Shown here: positions 43,811-52,326 of the stretch, piece after piece
Layout of the letters: every line of letters starts with the position of its first letter
Position numbering within the stretch: position 1 is the stretch's first letter
Assembly: GCF_015351595.1 (NCBI RefSeq)
Contig: NZ_JADKPT010000001.1
Coordinates: 744,001 to 808,000 of the forward strand
From: Flavobacterium sp. LC2016-12
GTDB taxonomy: Bacteria; Bacteroidota; Bacteroidia; Flavobacteriales; Flavobacteriaceae
Reading direction: 5' to 3'
Length of the DNA stretch: 64,000 nucleotides
The notes under the pieces: model-generated
The model's input: the letters and a program-made list of their open reading frames with translations, nothing else
Databases searched by the model: none
Told to the model about the DNA's origin: nothing
Program-made: the position numbers and the translations under genes

Positions 43811-43846
43811 TACTGTTGTTAATTTTTTGTTAAAGTAACAACAGTA
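43811..43846. repeat. inverted repeat TACTGTTGTTA/TAACAACAGTA
   Basis: Perfect 11-base arms (43811-43821 and 43836-43846) flank 14 bases in the divergent region between the leader and the TetR gene. It could be an operator acting on either side or an RNA hairpin. It does not match the TetR operator. Confidence 0.7.
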
Positions 43847-43868
43847 TTTTGTACTAATTGGTACAAAA
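43847..43868. promoter_or_regulatory. operator 1 of the TetR regulator (autoregulation)
   Basis: This is a 22-bp near-perfect palindrome (10 of 11 pairs) with the core GTACTAATTGGTAC. It covers the -33 TTTG (43848-43851). The -7 TATCTTTG (43872-43879) lies 20 bases further on, so binding would shut off the TetR gene. Confidence 0.85.
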
Positions 43869-43879
43869 CAATATCTTTG
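43848..43879 (+). promoter_or_regulatory. promoter of the TetR gene
   Basis: TTTG (43848-43851), a 20-base spacer and TATCTTTG (43872-43879) match the Bacteroidetes promoter consensus. The start codon is 19 bases beyond. Confidence 0.7.
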
Positions 43880-43897
43880 CTACGTAATTAATTCAAA

Positions 43898-44482
43898 ATG
43901 GCAGGAAGACCTAAAATATTCGATGAACAGGAAGTGATTTCAAAAGCCGCTCAGGTCTTTTGGGAGAAAGGGTATGAGGCAGCTTCTGCAGAAGAGTTAT
44001 TAAAGGCTATGGGAATTGGTAAAGGAAGTTTTTACCTTTTTTTTAAAGGAGGAAAAAAAGAACTTTACGAAAAATCATTGCAACAGTTTGCTTCTAACTT
44101 ACTTTCGAGATTGAGAAAAGAAATTTGGGAAAGCGAAAATCCTTTTGAGTATTTGAAATCCTTCTTTCTTGAACTTTCAGACAGTGCCAATATAAATAAA
44201 GCAAAAGGATGTTTCATGGGAAATGCTTTGGTTGAAATGGCAGCAAAAGATGAATATACCGCAAAAATAATAGCAAAGCTTCTTTTTGAATTAGAAAAAA
44301 TATTTGTTGATGTCGTTCAGACCAGTAAAAATAAAGATCTCATCAAGACGGATAAAAGTGCTGAACTTATTGGAAGTCACCTGCTTAATTTATGGAACGG
44401 AATTAATATCACCAGACGAATGAATATGGATGATACCTCGTTGGCAGCACTTATAAAATTTAATCTCGAAATAATAGAATAA
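43898..44482 (+). CDS. TetR/AcrR-family transcriptional regulator
   Basis: This is a 194-residue regulator. Residues 1-50 form the helix-turn-helix (GRPKIFDEQEVISKAAQVFWEKGYEAASAEELLKAMGIGKGSFYLFF), the rest is a helical ligand-binding and dimerisation domain with a Cys in AKGCFMGNALVEMAAKD. It resembles regulators that control aldo/keto reductases and other detoxifying enzymes. Near-identical operators before its own gene and before the aldo/keto reductase gene show its targets. The inducer is unknown. Confidence 0.94.
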   Translation: MAGRPKIFDEQEVISKAAQVFWEKGYEAASAEELLKAMGIGKGSFYLFFKGGKKELYEKSLQQFASNLLSRLRKEIWESENPFEYLKSFFLELSDSANINKAKGCFMGNALVEMAAKDEYTAKIIAKLLFELEKIFVDVVQTSKNKDLIKTDKSAELIGSHLLNLWNGINITRRMNMDDTSLAALIKFNLEIIE

Positions 44483-44496
44483 CTTTTTTTAATCAA

Positions 44497-44518
44497 TTTT
44501 GTACTGATTAGTACAGAA
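44497..44518. promoter_or_regulatory. operator 2 of the TetR regulator, before the aldo/keto reductase
   Basis: The core GTACTGATTAGTAC matches operator 1; the 22-bp sites agree at 19 positions with the same symmetry centre. It covers a TTTG (44498-44501) and precedes TAAATTTA (44519-44526), a -7-like element, and the start codon at 44540. Confidence 0.85.
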
Positions 44519-44539
44519 TAAATTTAAACTTTTTACATC

Positions 44540-45592
44540 ATGAAATACAAAATTTTTGGACAGAAAACCGGACTTAGAGTATCGGAACTGGCATTAGGAA
44601 CAGGAAACTTTGGAACACGTTGGGGACATGGTTCAGACGAAGAAACTTCAAAAAACATTTTCAATAAATACATTGAAGCAGGAGGAAATTTTATTGATAC
44701 TGCCGATGGTTATCAGGTAGGGCAATCTGAAGAAATCCTCGGAAATCTTATAAAAGAAAAGCGTCATGATTTAATACTTTCTTCTAAATTTTCTACAGGA
44801 GGATCTACATTATTGACTACCGGAAACAGCAGAAAGAATATAATCCATTCTGTTGAACAAAGTTTAAAACGTCTGGATACGGATTATTTGGATATTTACT
44901 GGGCGCACCTTTCTGATGGACAGACACCAATTGAAGAGATCATGAGAGCGATGGATGATTTAGTACGTCAAGGTAAAATTTTATACACCGGATTCTCCAA
45001 TTTTCCAGCCTGGAAGATTGCAAATGCTGCATTGCTGGCAGAAATTAGAGGATGGGCTCCCGTTGCGGGAATACAAATAGAATACAATTTAATTGAAAGA
45101 GGAGCAGACCGAGAATTATTGCCTATGGCAGAATCATTAGGTTTGGGAGCAGCATTTTGGTCTCCATTAGCAGGAGGAACTCTTACCGGGAAATATCGTT
45201 CAAATTTGAAAGATGAAACGTCAAGACAACAAGCGTGGGGAGGAGCTTTATTAAAAGGTGAAACCGGTAATAGAGAAACAGAAATTTTAAATATGCTTGA
45301 AAAAATTGCTAAAGAAAAAGAAACCAAAATATTAGATATTGCTTTAGCATGGTTAAGACAAAAACACGACAATAGCGGATTATCTACAGTGACAATTTTA
45401 GGCCCACGAAATGAGCAGCAGCTTGCTGATAATTTGAATTCACTAAATGTTACACTTTCCAGTGAAGAGATTGAAAATCTTAATAAAATTAGCACAATTG
45501 ATTTAGGATATCCACATACCATGATTTCAGAAAACCAGGCAAATATATTTGGAGAAAGTACTGGATTAGTAGAAGTAAAACATAAAGTTTAG
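44540..45592 (+). CDS. aldo/keto reductase
   Basis: This is a 350-residue NADPH-dependent reductase with a TIM-barrel fold. The catalytic tetrad is visible: Asp and Tyr in FIDTADGYQ, Lys in LILSSKFS and His in DIYWAHLSD. The LSTVTILGPRNEQQLADNL segment near the end matches the NADP-binding loops of the family. It reduces aldehydes or ketones. It is under control of the TetR regulator directly upstream, as shown by the shared operator, and ends at a hairpin terminator. Confidence 0.94.
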   Translation: MKYKIFGQKTGLRVSELALGTGNFGTRWGHGSDEETSKNIFNKYIEAGGNFIDTADGYQVGQSEEILGNLIKEKRHDLILSSKFSTGGSTLLTTGNSRKNIIHSVEQSLKRLDTDYLDIYWAHLSDGQTPIEEIMRAMDDLVRQGKILYTGFSNFPAWKIANAALLAEIRGWAPVAGIQIEYNLIERGADRELLPMAESLGLGAAFWSPLAGGTLTGKYRSNLKDETSRQQAWGGALLKGETGNRETEILNMLEKIAKEKETKILDIALAWLRQKHDNSGLSTVTILGPRNEQQLADNLNSLNVTLSSEEIENLNKISTIDLGYPHTMISENQANIFGESTGLVEVKHKV

Positions 45593-45635
45593 ACAAGATA
45601 TAAGAGAAATTCACGATAAAATAGAATGAAAAGAA

Positions 45636-45669
45636 AAAAATGCTAAGCGAAGAGTTTAGTATTTTTTTT
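45636..45669 (+). terminator. terminator of the TetR-reductase unit
   Basis: AAAATGCTAA and TTAGTATTTT arms pair with two weak positions and are followed by eight T on the plus strand. Confidence 0.65.
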
Positions 45670-45820
45670 AAATTTGTTAGAACGCTATCGAAAGTAGTTA
45701 CGTTTTTTTTCCTTACTTTAAATGAAATTTTGATAGCAATGTAAAAGGAAAATCAATTGCGAGATAAAGTCCGGAGGAAAAATACTGAAAAAGCTAAAAA
45801 GGAATTTTTAAATTTATAAT

Positions 45821-46459
45821 ATGAAAGCATTAGTTATTGGAGCGACAGGTTCAACAGGAGAATTCCTAGTTGACGAACTGCTAGCAGATGCAGCTTATAC
45901 ATCAGTTACTGTTTTTGTTAGGAGATCTATTGGAAAGCAACATCCAAAGTTGACAGAACAAATTATCGATTTTTCTAATATACATTCTTATAAAGATCTA
46001 ATAGTTGGTGATGTCTTTTTTTCTTGTTTGGGAACAACCCTTAAAGCTGCCGGATCAAAGGAAAATCAAATAAAAATTGACTTTGATATTCCTGCAACGT
46101 TTGCAAAATTAGCAAAGGAAAATGGTATTAAATCGTTTGTTTTGTTATCTGCTTATGGAGCTTCGGCACAAAGCAAAGTTTTTTATTCTCAAATAAAAGG
46201 AAAATTGGAAGATAAGATTGAAGAACTTGGTTTCCGTCAGTATATTATTTTCAAACCCGGATTACTTTCAAGAGTTGGTACTGATCGATTTGGTGAAAAA
46301 ATTATGGATAATCTTCTAAGAACAGTCAACGCAATAGGTTTGTTTAGAAAGTTTAAGCCATTACCAACAGAACTTTTGGCAGAGAAATTGGCAAAAGCAC
46401 CAAAAGTATTGCCAATAGGGATTTCTATTATTAAACTAGAAGAAATTTTTAGTTTATAA
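45821..46459 (+). CDS. NAD(P)-binding oxidoreductase, HTATIP2-like
   Basis: This 212-residue Rossmann protein begins MKALVIGATGSTGEFLVDELL, with GxTGxTG cofactor binding. It then has VFFSCLGTTLKAAGSKENQIKIDFDIP, SFVLLSAYGASAQSKVFYSQIKGKLE (Ser and YxxxK-like residues) and FKPGLLSR. This pattern fits atypical short-chain dehydrogenases such as HTATIP2/YwnB-like proteins. The substrate is unknown. It stands alone after the terminator at 45669; a hairpin at 46471-46502 follows. Confidence 0.88.
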   Translation: MKALVIGATGSTGEFLVDELLADAAYTSVTVFVRRSIGKQHPKLTEQIIDFSNIHSYKDLIVGDVFFSCLGTTLKAAGSKENQIKIDFDIPATFAKLAKENGIKSFVLLSAYGASAQSKVFYSQIKGKLEDKIEELGFRQYIIFKPGLLSRVGTDRFGEKIMDNLLRTVNAIGLFRKFKPLPTELLAEKLAKAPKVLPIGISIIKLEEIFSL

Positions 46460-46470
46460 AAGATGAGGAA

Positions 46471-46502
46471 TATCAAAATGAGAAGATCTTATCATTTTGA
46501 TA
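46471..46502. repeat. 11-bp inverted repeat after the oxidoreductase gene
   Basis: TATCAAAATGA (46471-46481) and its complement (46492-46502) flank 10 bases. No T run follows, so it is only a possible terminator. Confidence 0.55.
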
Positions 46503-46639
46503 GGTGTATGAATATATGATAAAAAAGTTCATTTTATTGTAAGTAGTGTATAAACAGGTATTAACGCTAGTGTTTTGATTACGTCATCATTCATGGTATG
46601 TCGTTTGAATCTAATGTTTTGTATTTCTAATAATCAAAC

Positions 46640-47287
46640 ATGAAAACCGAGCAACGTATTACAGATTCTTCAGGCATAGATTTTCCGTTGCCTGTTCTTA
46701 TCGCGCACAAAACAGCTTTATCACAGAATAGTACAATTCCAGGAGAGTTATTAGATTTTATAATTGAAGTGGCCAACGCGCACCACATTTTTTGGGTCAA
46801 AGAAATTTGTGATACCACATTATCTTCTGCTATTGCACGTGGCACAGGTATCTCAGGGCGTTCTCCTGAATCGTTAGAAACAAAAATAAAAAATGGCGAT
46901 GCGGTTATTGCTTTTGCATCAGATGGAACATGGGCAGGTTTTTCTTTTATATCTTCTTGGGAAAATGGCCGGTTTGTCTCTAATTCCGGATTGATTGTCG
47001 CTCCTCAATTTAGACACACAGGCCTTGCAAAACGAATTAAAAGAAAAACTTTTGAATTGAGTCGTCAAAAATATCCTGAAGCAAGTATATTTAGTCTGAC
47101 TACCGGACTGGCAGTTATGAAAATGAACCACGAACTAGGTTTTGAACCTGTTACTTATTCAGAATTAACTAATGACGAGGTTTTCTGGGAGAGTTGTAAG
47201 TCTTGTGTAAATTGCCCTATTTTAATGAGTAAACAAAGAAAGAACTGTTTATGTACGGCGATGAAATATGATCCTGAAAATGGATAA
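46640..47287 (+). CDS. GNAT-family N-acetyltransferase with C-terminal Cys cluster
   Basis: This is a 215-residue acetyltransferase with the acetyl-CoA-binding segment LIVAPQFRHTGLAKRIKRK. Its C-terminus, about residues 183-210, has closely spaced cysteines (CKSCVNCPI and CLCTAMKYDPE) that could bind zinc or iron-sulfur. The layout resembles the acetyltransferase next to argG in Bacteroidetes arginine operons, but no arg gene is close, so this may be a paralog with another substrate. The resemblance is from memory. Confidence 0.82.
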   Translation: MKTEQRITDSSGIDFPLPVLIAHKTALSQNSTIPGELLDFIIEVANAHHIFWVKEICDTTLSSAIARGTGISGRSPESLETKIKNGDAVIAFASDGTWAGFSFISSWENGRFVSNSGLIVAPQFRHTGLAKRIKRKTFELSRQKYPEASIFSLTTGLAVMKMNHELGFEPVTYSELTNDEVFWESCKSCVNCPILMSKQRKNCLCTAMKYDPENG

Positions 47288-47678
47288 GAAAATGCATTTT
47301 TGAAAGTACTGTTCTTCTTTTTCAATTATGCGTAAATAAACCTATAACATCAATCTTTGGTGACAGCATTTTGTCATCTCAGAATAATATTTAATAATTT
47401 TCAATGGTGCTTTTTGATCCTTTTCAAGAAACACCATTTTTTTGTTATATATCACAAATGGTATTCAAAATTAGCGAAATGTAGTTACAGGAAAAATATG
47501 TATATTTGATTAATTGCCTGATAATTAATAATTTGTAATTACGGTGCAATGATTGCTCAGTTTTTTAAGCATCAAAAATTAAGCTGATCTATTACTAAAA
47601 AATGACACTATAGTAATTAGAGCTTAAGCTTTTAATAGTCATTGACAATACTTATAATTTTTTTAAATATTTAATCTT
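47288..47678. other. 391-bp intergenic region
   Basis: A hairpin with ATGGTG (47404-47409) and CACCAT (47432-47437) arms and a following T run can terminate the acetyltransferase gene. TATATTTG at 47501-47508 fits a -7 element for the hydrolase gene at 47679 and implies a leader of about 160 bases. Nothing else was recognised. Confidence 0.55.
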
Positions 47679-48449
47679 ATGACAAAATCAAAATCCATAA
47701 TTCTTATTCACGGAAACTTTGTAAACAATATAAGCTGGGCAAAGTGGAAAACGCATTATGAACAAAAAGGATATACCGTTTATACACCAGCTAATCCGGG
47801 ACATGATGGAAACCCTGCAGCTTTAAGAAAACAGGTACATCCTGAACTAGTAAAAACAGGTTTTATAGATGTGGTTGACAACATTGCACAACTGATAGAC
47901 AGCTTACCTGAAAAACCATTAGTTATTGGACATTCTATGGCTGGAATGGCGGCGATGAAATTGCTAGAATTAAATAAGGTGGCTGCAGCTGTAAGTATAG
48001 ATGGTGCACCGCCTAAAAATGTATTTCCTCCAGTACAAACATTAAAATCAGTTATACCGGCATTTGGCTTTTTTTCTGGTAAAAAGTATTTTATGGGAAG
48101 CCGTGAATGGTATGATAAATGTTTTTTTAATACGCTGCCAGAAAGTGAAAGAGCAGATGCTTTTGCAACGTATGCAGTCCCTGAAAGTTATAAAGTAAGC
48201 CGTGAGTTGGTCCTAAATTCTTTTTCTAACATTGATTTTAGTACATCACACGAACCGATTCTATTTATAGGAGGAGGTAGTGACAATATTTTTCCACCAT
48301 CCCTTACAACAACTTTAGCAAATAAATACAAAGACAAAAAAAGTCGTGTAGACCTGAAGATTTTTCAAGGAAAAAGTCATTTCATCTGTGGAGAAAATGG
48401 ATGGGAAATAGTGGCCGATTATATTTTAGACTGGTATGAAAAACTATAA
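47679..48449 (+). CDS. alpha/beta hydrolase (serine type)
   Basis: This is a 256-residue cytoplasmic hydrolase with the first strand SIILIHGNFVNNISWAKWK, the nucleophile elbow GHSMAG, an acid segment FIGGGSDNIFP and the His in GKSHFICGENGW. It is a distant paralog of the 9296-10084 protein, with the same length and the same spacing of motifs (SWxxW...YExKGY). The next gene is also a hydrolase and starts 47 bases later, so both are probably co-transcribed. The substrate is unknown. Confidence 0.88.
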   Translation: MTKSKSIILIHGNFVNNISWAKWKTHYEQKGYTVYTPANPGHDGNPAALRKQVHPELVKTGFIDVVDNIAQLIDSLPEKPLVIGHSMAGMAAMKLLELNKVAAAVSIDGAPPKNVFPPVQTLKSVIPAFGFFSGKKYFMGSREWYDKCFFNTLPESERADAFATYAVPESYKVSRELVLNSFSNIDFSTSHEPILFIGGGSDNIFPPSLTTTLANKYKDKKSRVDLKIFQGKSHFICGENGWEIVADYILDWYEKL

Positions 48450-48496
48450 AAGTGAATTCAATTTAAAGTGATTAATAAACATTAAAAAAAAGTAAA

Positions 48497-49315
48497 ATGA
48501 GTACGATTACAGTTAAAGACGGAACAGAAATTTATTATAAAGACTGGGGAAAAGGGCAGCCTATTTTCTTTCATCATGGTTGGCCATTATCTGGAGATGA
48601 TTGGGATGCACAGATGTTATATTTCCTTGATCAGGGATTTAGAGTAATTGCGCATGACAGACGCGGACACGGAAGATCTACACAAACCTATACAGGAAAT
48701 GAAATGGATACTTACGCAGCTGATGTAGCAGAACTTACAGCATTTTTAGATTTGAAAGATGCCATACATATCGGACATTCAACCGGAGGCGGAGAAGCCA
48801 TAAGATATGCTGCAAAATATGGAAGCAGAGTTGCAAAAGTAATACTTATAAGTGCAGTAACCCCCTATATGGTTTTGAACGATAATAATCCAGACGGAGT
48901 TCCTATAGCAGTATTTGATGATATCCGTTTTAATACAGCCAATAACAGACAACAGTTTTATCACGATATTACTTTCCCGTTTTACGGATACAATAGAGAA
49001 GGAGCTGATATAAAAAAAGGAATTCAGGATAATTGGTGGCGTCAGGGAATGAATGGAGGAATTAAAGCACATTATGACTGTATAAAAGCATTTTCGGAAA
49101 CGGATTTTACAGAAGATTTGAAAAGTGTGGATAAGCCTGTTCTTATACTTCATGGGGAAGATGATCAGATTGTTCCCTATGTTCCGACTGCTTTAAGAGC
49201 TGCTAAATTGGTTAAAAACGGAAAACTAATTACTTATCCCGGTTTATGTCACGGAATGCCAACGACAGATGCAGCAACTATTAATGCTGATATTTTAGCA
49301 TTTATTAAACCGTAA
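48497..49315 (+). CDS. alpha/beta hydrolase, non-heme chloroperoxidase/arylesterase-like
   Basis: This 272-residue enzyme matches cofactor-free haloperoxidases/esterases. It has IFFHHGWPLSGDDWDAQM, AHDRRGHGRS, the nucleophile elbow IGHSTGGGEAIRYAAKYG, the acid in LHGEDDQIVP and the His in GLCHGMP. Such enzymes hydrolyse esters and can perform perhydrolysis with peroxide. It has no signal peptide. It follows the 47679 hydrolase and ends at the terminator at 49351-49392. Confidence 0.92.
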   Translation: MSTITVKDGTEIYYKDWGKGQPIFFHHGWPLSGDDWDAQMLYFLDQGFRVIAHDRRGHGRSTQTYTGNEMDTYAADVAELTAFLDLKDAIHIGHSTGGGEAIRYAAKYGSRVAKVILISAVTPYMVLNDNNPDGVPIAVFDDIRFNTANNRQQFYHDITFPFYGYNREGADIKKGIQDNWWRQGMNGGIKAHYDCIKAFSETDFTEDLKSVDKPVLILHGEDDQIVPYVPTALRAAKLVKNGKLITYPGLCHGMPTTDAATINADILAFIKP

Positions 49316-49350
49316 GAATCAGATTTAAGTAAAAAAAATTGTAGAAAAGG

Positions 49351-49392
49351 AAACCGCAGTACTAAATTCTTATAAATTTACTATTGCGGTTT
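49351..49392. terminator. hairpin between convergent genes
   Basis: AAACCGCAGTA (49351-49361) pairs with TATTGCGGTTT (49382-49392) with one mismatch around a 20-base AT-rich loop. It lies between the chloroperoxidase-like gene and the convergent 49391 gene. Confidence 0.65.
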
Positions 49393-49828
49393 ATTTATTG
49401 GTTTGCTTTTCGAGTTTTAATTTAATGAATTCACTCCAATTTCCATCTTCTGATTGAGTTAACCATTTGCCAGTAATTAAGGTATTTTCATCATTTATCT
49501 CTCCGGAAAATTTAAGGCCTTTACCTTGTATGTCAAATTCATTGTTGATTATCGAGCTCTTCATTACACCATCTTCACCTTTTGAATTGAAATAGTGCAT
49601 TTTAGCAAAATCTATTGAATTATTCAACAATGCAATAATTTCAAACGTTTCACTTTTTTCCGTTCCCATTTTTACAGCTGCTTTGTGCAAAATGTAATTT
49701 CCTTTGAGAATCAATTCGTAGCTGTCAATTCCGGTCAATTCCAGTTTTTTTTGATCAGATGTAATGATGCCAGAGGTTTTCCAAATACCCAGAAGCTTTT
49801 TAAAATTGCTATTTTCTATGTTATTCAT
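49391..49828 (-). CDS. DUF1579-like small protein
   Basis: This is a 145-residue cytoplasmic protein with a lipocalin-like beta pattern: FKKLLGIWKTSGIITSD at the N-terminus, then YELILKGNYILHKAAVKMG and GEINDENTLITGKWLTQSEDGNWSEFIKL. The opening 'GxWxxxG' and the closing 'GxW' strands are typical of DUF1579/THAP4-like lipocalins, which bind small molecules. The family call is tentative. Its start overlaps the stop of the isochorismatase gene by one base, so both are co-translated. Confidence 0.72.
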   Translation of the reverse strand: MNNIENSNFKKLLGIWKTSGIITSDQKKLELTGIDSYELILKGNYILHKAAVKMGTEKSETFEIIALLNNSIDFAKMHYFNSKGEDGVMKSSIINNEFDIQGKGLKFSGEINDENTLITGKWLTQSEDGNWSEFIKLKLEKQTNK

Positions 49829-50370
49829 TATTTAATAAATTTAGTAAGTACTTCCTTAAAGAGTGGTGTTTCTGCTTTTTCCAGCCATTCAAATGCGAGC
49901 ATATCAGGTGTGATTATTTCCGCTCCGTTTTTACTCATTCTTTCGAGTGCTCTTTCTTTGTCATTTGGATTTCTCGTTCCCACAGCCGAATCAAGTATAA
50001 AAACCTGATAATCCAATTCCAAAAGATCCAGAACAGTTTGCTGTACGCAAATGTGTGCTTCAGTTCCCGTTACAATAATTTGCTTTCTTCCCTTTTGTAT
50101 CTTATCGATAAGATTTCCTTCGCGAACAGCAGAAAAATAAACTTTTGCCACAATATCTTTTTCTTTGAATTTATCGCGTAATACAACTGGTGTTGTTCCT
50201 ATTTTATGAGGACAATGCTCGGTGAGAATATGCGGAATTCCTATTGTTTGTGCTAAATCTACAGCCCATATCACACTTTTTATTACTTCTTTATTTTCGT
50301 GAATTTTAGGTAATAATTTTTCCTGTACATCAATAACAAGTAAAGTAGAATTTGATGGTAAAATCTTCAT
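49828..50370 (-). CDS. isochorismatase-like cysteine hydrolase
   Basis: This is a 180-residue member of the isochorismatase superfamily, with the catalytic Asp in LLVIDVQEKLLP (Asp14), a Lys in the middle (DIVAKVYFSA) and the nucleophile Cys in VTGTEAHICVQQTVLDLL. Homologs include nicotinamidases and YcaC-like hydrolases that split amide or ester bonds. It lies first in a two-gene unit with the DUF1579-like protein. The substrate is not determined by the visible residues. Confidence 0.92.
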   Translation of the reverse strand: MKILPSNSTLLVIDVQEKLLPKIHENKEVIKSVIWAVDLAQTIGIPHILTEHCPHKIGTTPVVLRDKFKEKDIVAKVYFSAVREGNLIDKIQKGRKQIIVTGTEAHICVQQTVLDLLELDYQVFILDSAVGTRNPNDKERALERMSKNGAEIITPDMLAFEWLEKAETPLFKEVLTKFIK

Positions 50371-50560
50371 AGTCTTAATTTTACATTAAAAGGTAGTTCA
50401 ATCAAATTTACAAAAAACCAGACTCTGGATCTAATAAGTTTTTAATTATTAAACAGCTTAATTGTTCAATATCCTTTTAAAATTGGTTCCATTCTATAAA
50501 GTGGAACGCATTTTTTATCTCTGATTAATCGTACAAAATATTTATAAAATATCTTTATGT

Positions 50561-50580
50561 AATATTTACTAGTAAATATT
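50561..50580. promoter_or_regulatory. 20-bp perfect palindrome before the sulfatase gene
   Basis: AATATTTACTAGTAAATATT is self-complementary over all 20 bases and lies 65-85 bases before the preferred sulfatase start (50645). It may be an operator. Confidence 0.6.
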
Positions 50581-50644
50581 CCTGATATAAACTTAAAATC
50601 AATTTATTATGAAATTTATTAAGCTATTTAACGAGGGCGAAATA

Positions 50645-52216
50645 ATGAAATTTGTTATAATAATTTTATTGTTTTTCGTCATTTTGCCAGGCTGCTTTGC
50701 ACAAGGCAATAAATCAAAGCCCAATATTTTAATCATTTTTGGAGATGATGTTGGACAGACAAATATCAGTGCTTATTCTTTTGGTGTTGTTGGTTACAGA
50801 ACTCCAAATTTGGACAAGCTAGCCAGTCAAGGCATGATGTTTACAGATTACTACGCCGAAAATAGCTGTACTGCCGGAAGATCTTCCCTAATTACGGGGC
50901 AAAGTCCGAAACGTACTGGTTTATCTAAAGTTGGTATTCCGGGTGTAGCAGTTGGGCTCCAGGATCGTGATATTACAATTGCCCAGGCTTTAAAACCATT
51001 GGGTTATGCAACAGGTCAATTTGGAAAGAACCATTTGGGAGATCGTGACGAATATTTGCCAACGAATCATGGTTTTGATGAATTTTTTGGAAACCTATAT
51101 CATTTAAATGCAGAGGAAGAGCCAGAAAGACCATACTGGCCCACAGAGAAAGACCCGCAATTTGTTAAGCAAAATAGTCCACGTGGAGTATTGCACACTT
51201 TTGCAGGTGGAAAAATAGAAGATACAGGACCATTGACTAAAAAAAGAATGGAAACCATTGACGATGAAACAACAGCTGCCTGTATCGAATTTATCAAAAA
51301 ACAAAAAGAGGGTGGAAAACCATTTTTTACCTGGATGAATTTTACCAGAATGCATGTTTTTACACACGTTCGTGAATCTATGAAAGGACAAAGCGGAATG
51401 GTAGGAAATGAGTATGCTGATGGTATGATTGAAATGGATATGAATGTTGGTAAATTAATGCAAGCCTTAGATGAATTAGGTATTGCAGAAAATACTATTG
51501 TTATTTTTAGTACAGATAATGGTCCAAATCAATTTACATGGCCTGATGCCGCGACAACGCCTTTTAGAAGTGAAAAAGACTCTAATTGGGAGGGAGCTTT
51601 CCGTGTTCCGGCGTTTATCCGCTGGCCAGGAAATATCAAAGAAGGTTCTGTATCTAACGAAATATTTTCGGCACTCGATTGGTTTCCAACGGTCCTTGCT
51701 GCAGCTGGTGATACCACCATAAAAGAGCGTTTATTAAAAGGAACTTCTGTAGGAGGCAAACAATTTAAAGTTCACCTTGACGGTTATAACCAATTGGATT
51801 ATCTGACAGGAAAACAGCCAAAAGGGAACAGAACTGAATTTGCTTATTTTAATGATGATGCAGAAATAGTTGCCTACAGAGTTGGTAATTGGAAAGCAGT
51901 TTATCGAGAAAATAAAGCGCCAGGTGGTTTTGCCGTTTGGTATGAACCTTTTACCACCTATCGTGTTCCTAAAATCTTTAATCTCCGCATGGACCCATAT
52001 GAACGTGCCGATGTTGTTTCAGATCAATATGACGATTTTAGAGTTAAAAATTCTTATATAATGGCTGACATGACAATTCATGCGGCTAAATTTCTGGAAA
52101 CTTTTGTCGAGTATCCACCAAGCCAGCCACCTGCAAGTTTTAGTTTAGATCAGGTCGAGCGAGATGTGGCGAAAAGAATTGAAGAGAACAAAAATAAAAG
52201 TAAAGCTAAGAAGTAA
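50645..52216 (+). CDS. exported arylsulfatase (type I sulfatase)
   Basis: From the start at 50645 (MKFVIIILLFFVILPGCFAQ) the protein is 523 residues with an immediate signal peptide; the frame is also open to 50609. Metal-binding Asp residues lie in IFGDDVGQTNIS. SCTAGR holds the cysteine that is converted to formylglycine (C-x-A-x-R pattern), FGKNHLGDRDE and STDNGPNQFTWPDA give further active-site residues. It removes sulfate groups from esters, probably polysaccharide or aryl sulfates, in the periplasm or at the surface. An activating enzyme is not encoded nearby. A terminator follows at 52242-52273. Confidence 0.93.
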   Translation: MKFVIIILLFFVILPGCFAQGNKSKPNILIIFGDDVGQTNISAYSFGVVGYRTPNLDKLASQGMMFTDYYAENSCTAGRSSLITGQSPKRTGLSKVGIPGVAVGLQDRDITIAQALKPLGYATGQFGKNHLGDRDEYLPTNHGFDEFFGNLYHLNAEEEPERPYWPTEKDPQFVKQNSPRGVLHTFAGGKIEDTGPLTKKRMETIDDETTAACIEFIKKQKEGGKPFFTWMNFTRMHVFTHVRESMKGQSGMVGNEYADGMIEMDMNVGKLMQALDELGIAENTIVIFSTDNGPNQFTWPDAATTPFRSEKDSNWEGAFRVPAFIRWPGNIKEGSVSNEIFSALDWFPTVLAAAGDTTIKERLLKGTSVGGKQFKVHLDGYNQLDYLTGKQPKGNRTEFAYFNDDAEIVAYRVGNWKAVYRENKAPGGFAVWYEPFTTYRVPKIFNLRMDPYERADVVSDQYDDFRVKNSYIMADMTIHAAKFLETFVEYPPSQPPASFSLDQVERDVAKRIEENKNKSKAKK

Positions 52217-52241
52217 TTGTTTCAAACTTGTTAATGATGAA

Positions 52242-52273
52242 AAAGTCAAGATAATTGTATTATTATCTTGGCT
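52242..52273 (+). terminator. terminator of the sulfatase gene
   Basis: AAGTCAAGATAA (52242-52253) pairs with TTATCTTGGCTT (52262-52273) with one G-T pair and is followed by a T run on the plus strand. Confidence 0.8.
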
Positions 52274-52326
52274 TTTTTTATTACTGATGAAGTTTTACAA
52301 ATAATATTACTTAGAAGATAGATCAA

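Noticed and set aside
44968..45522. 184-residue minus-strand frame
   Set aside because: It is antisense to the aldo/keto reductase, whose catalytic residues are all present.
50609..50644. earlier ATG of the sulfatase
   Set aside because: It places acidic residues (NEGE) before the hydrophobic signal; the ATG at 50645 gives a standard signal peptide.
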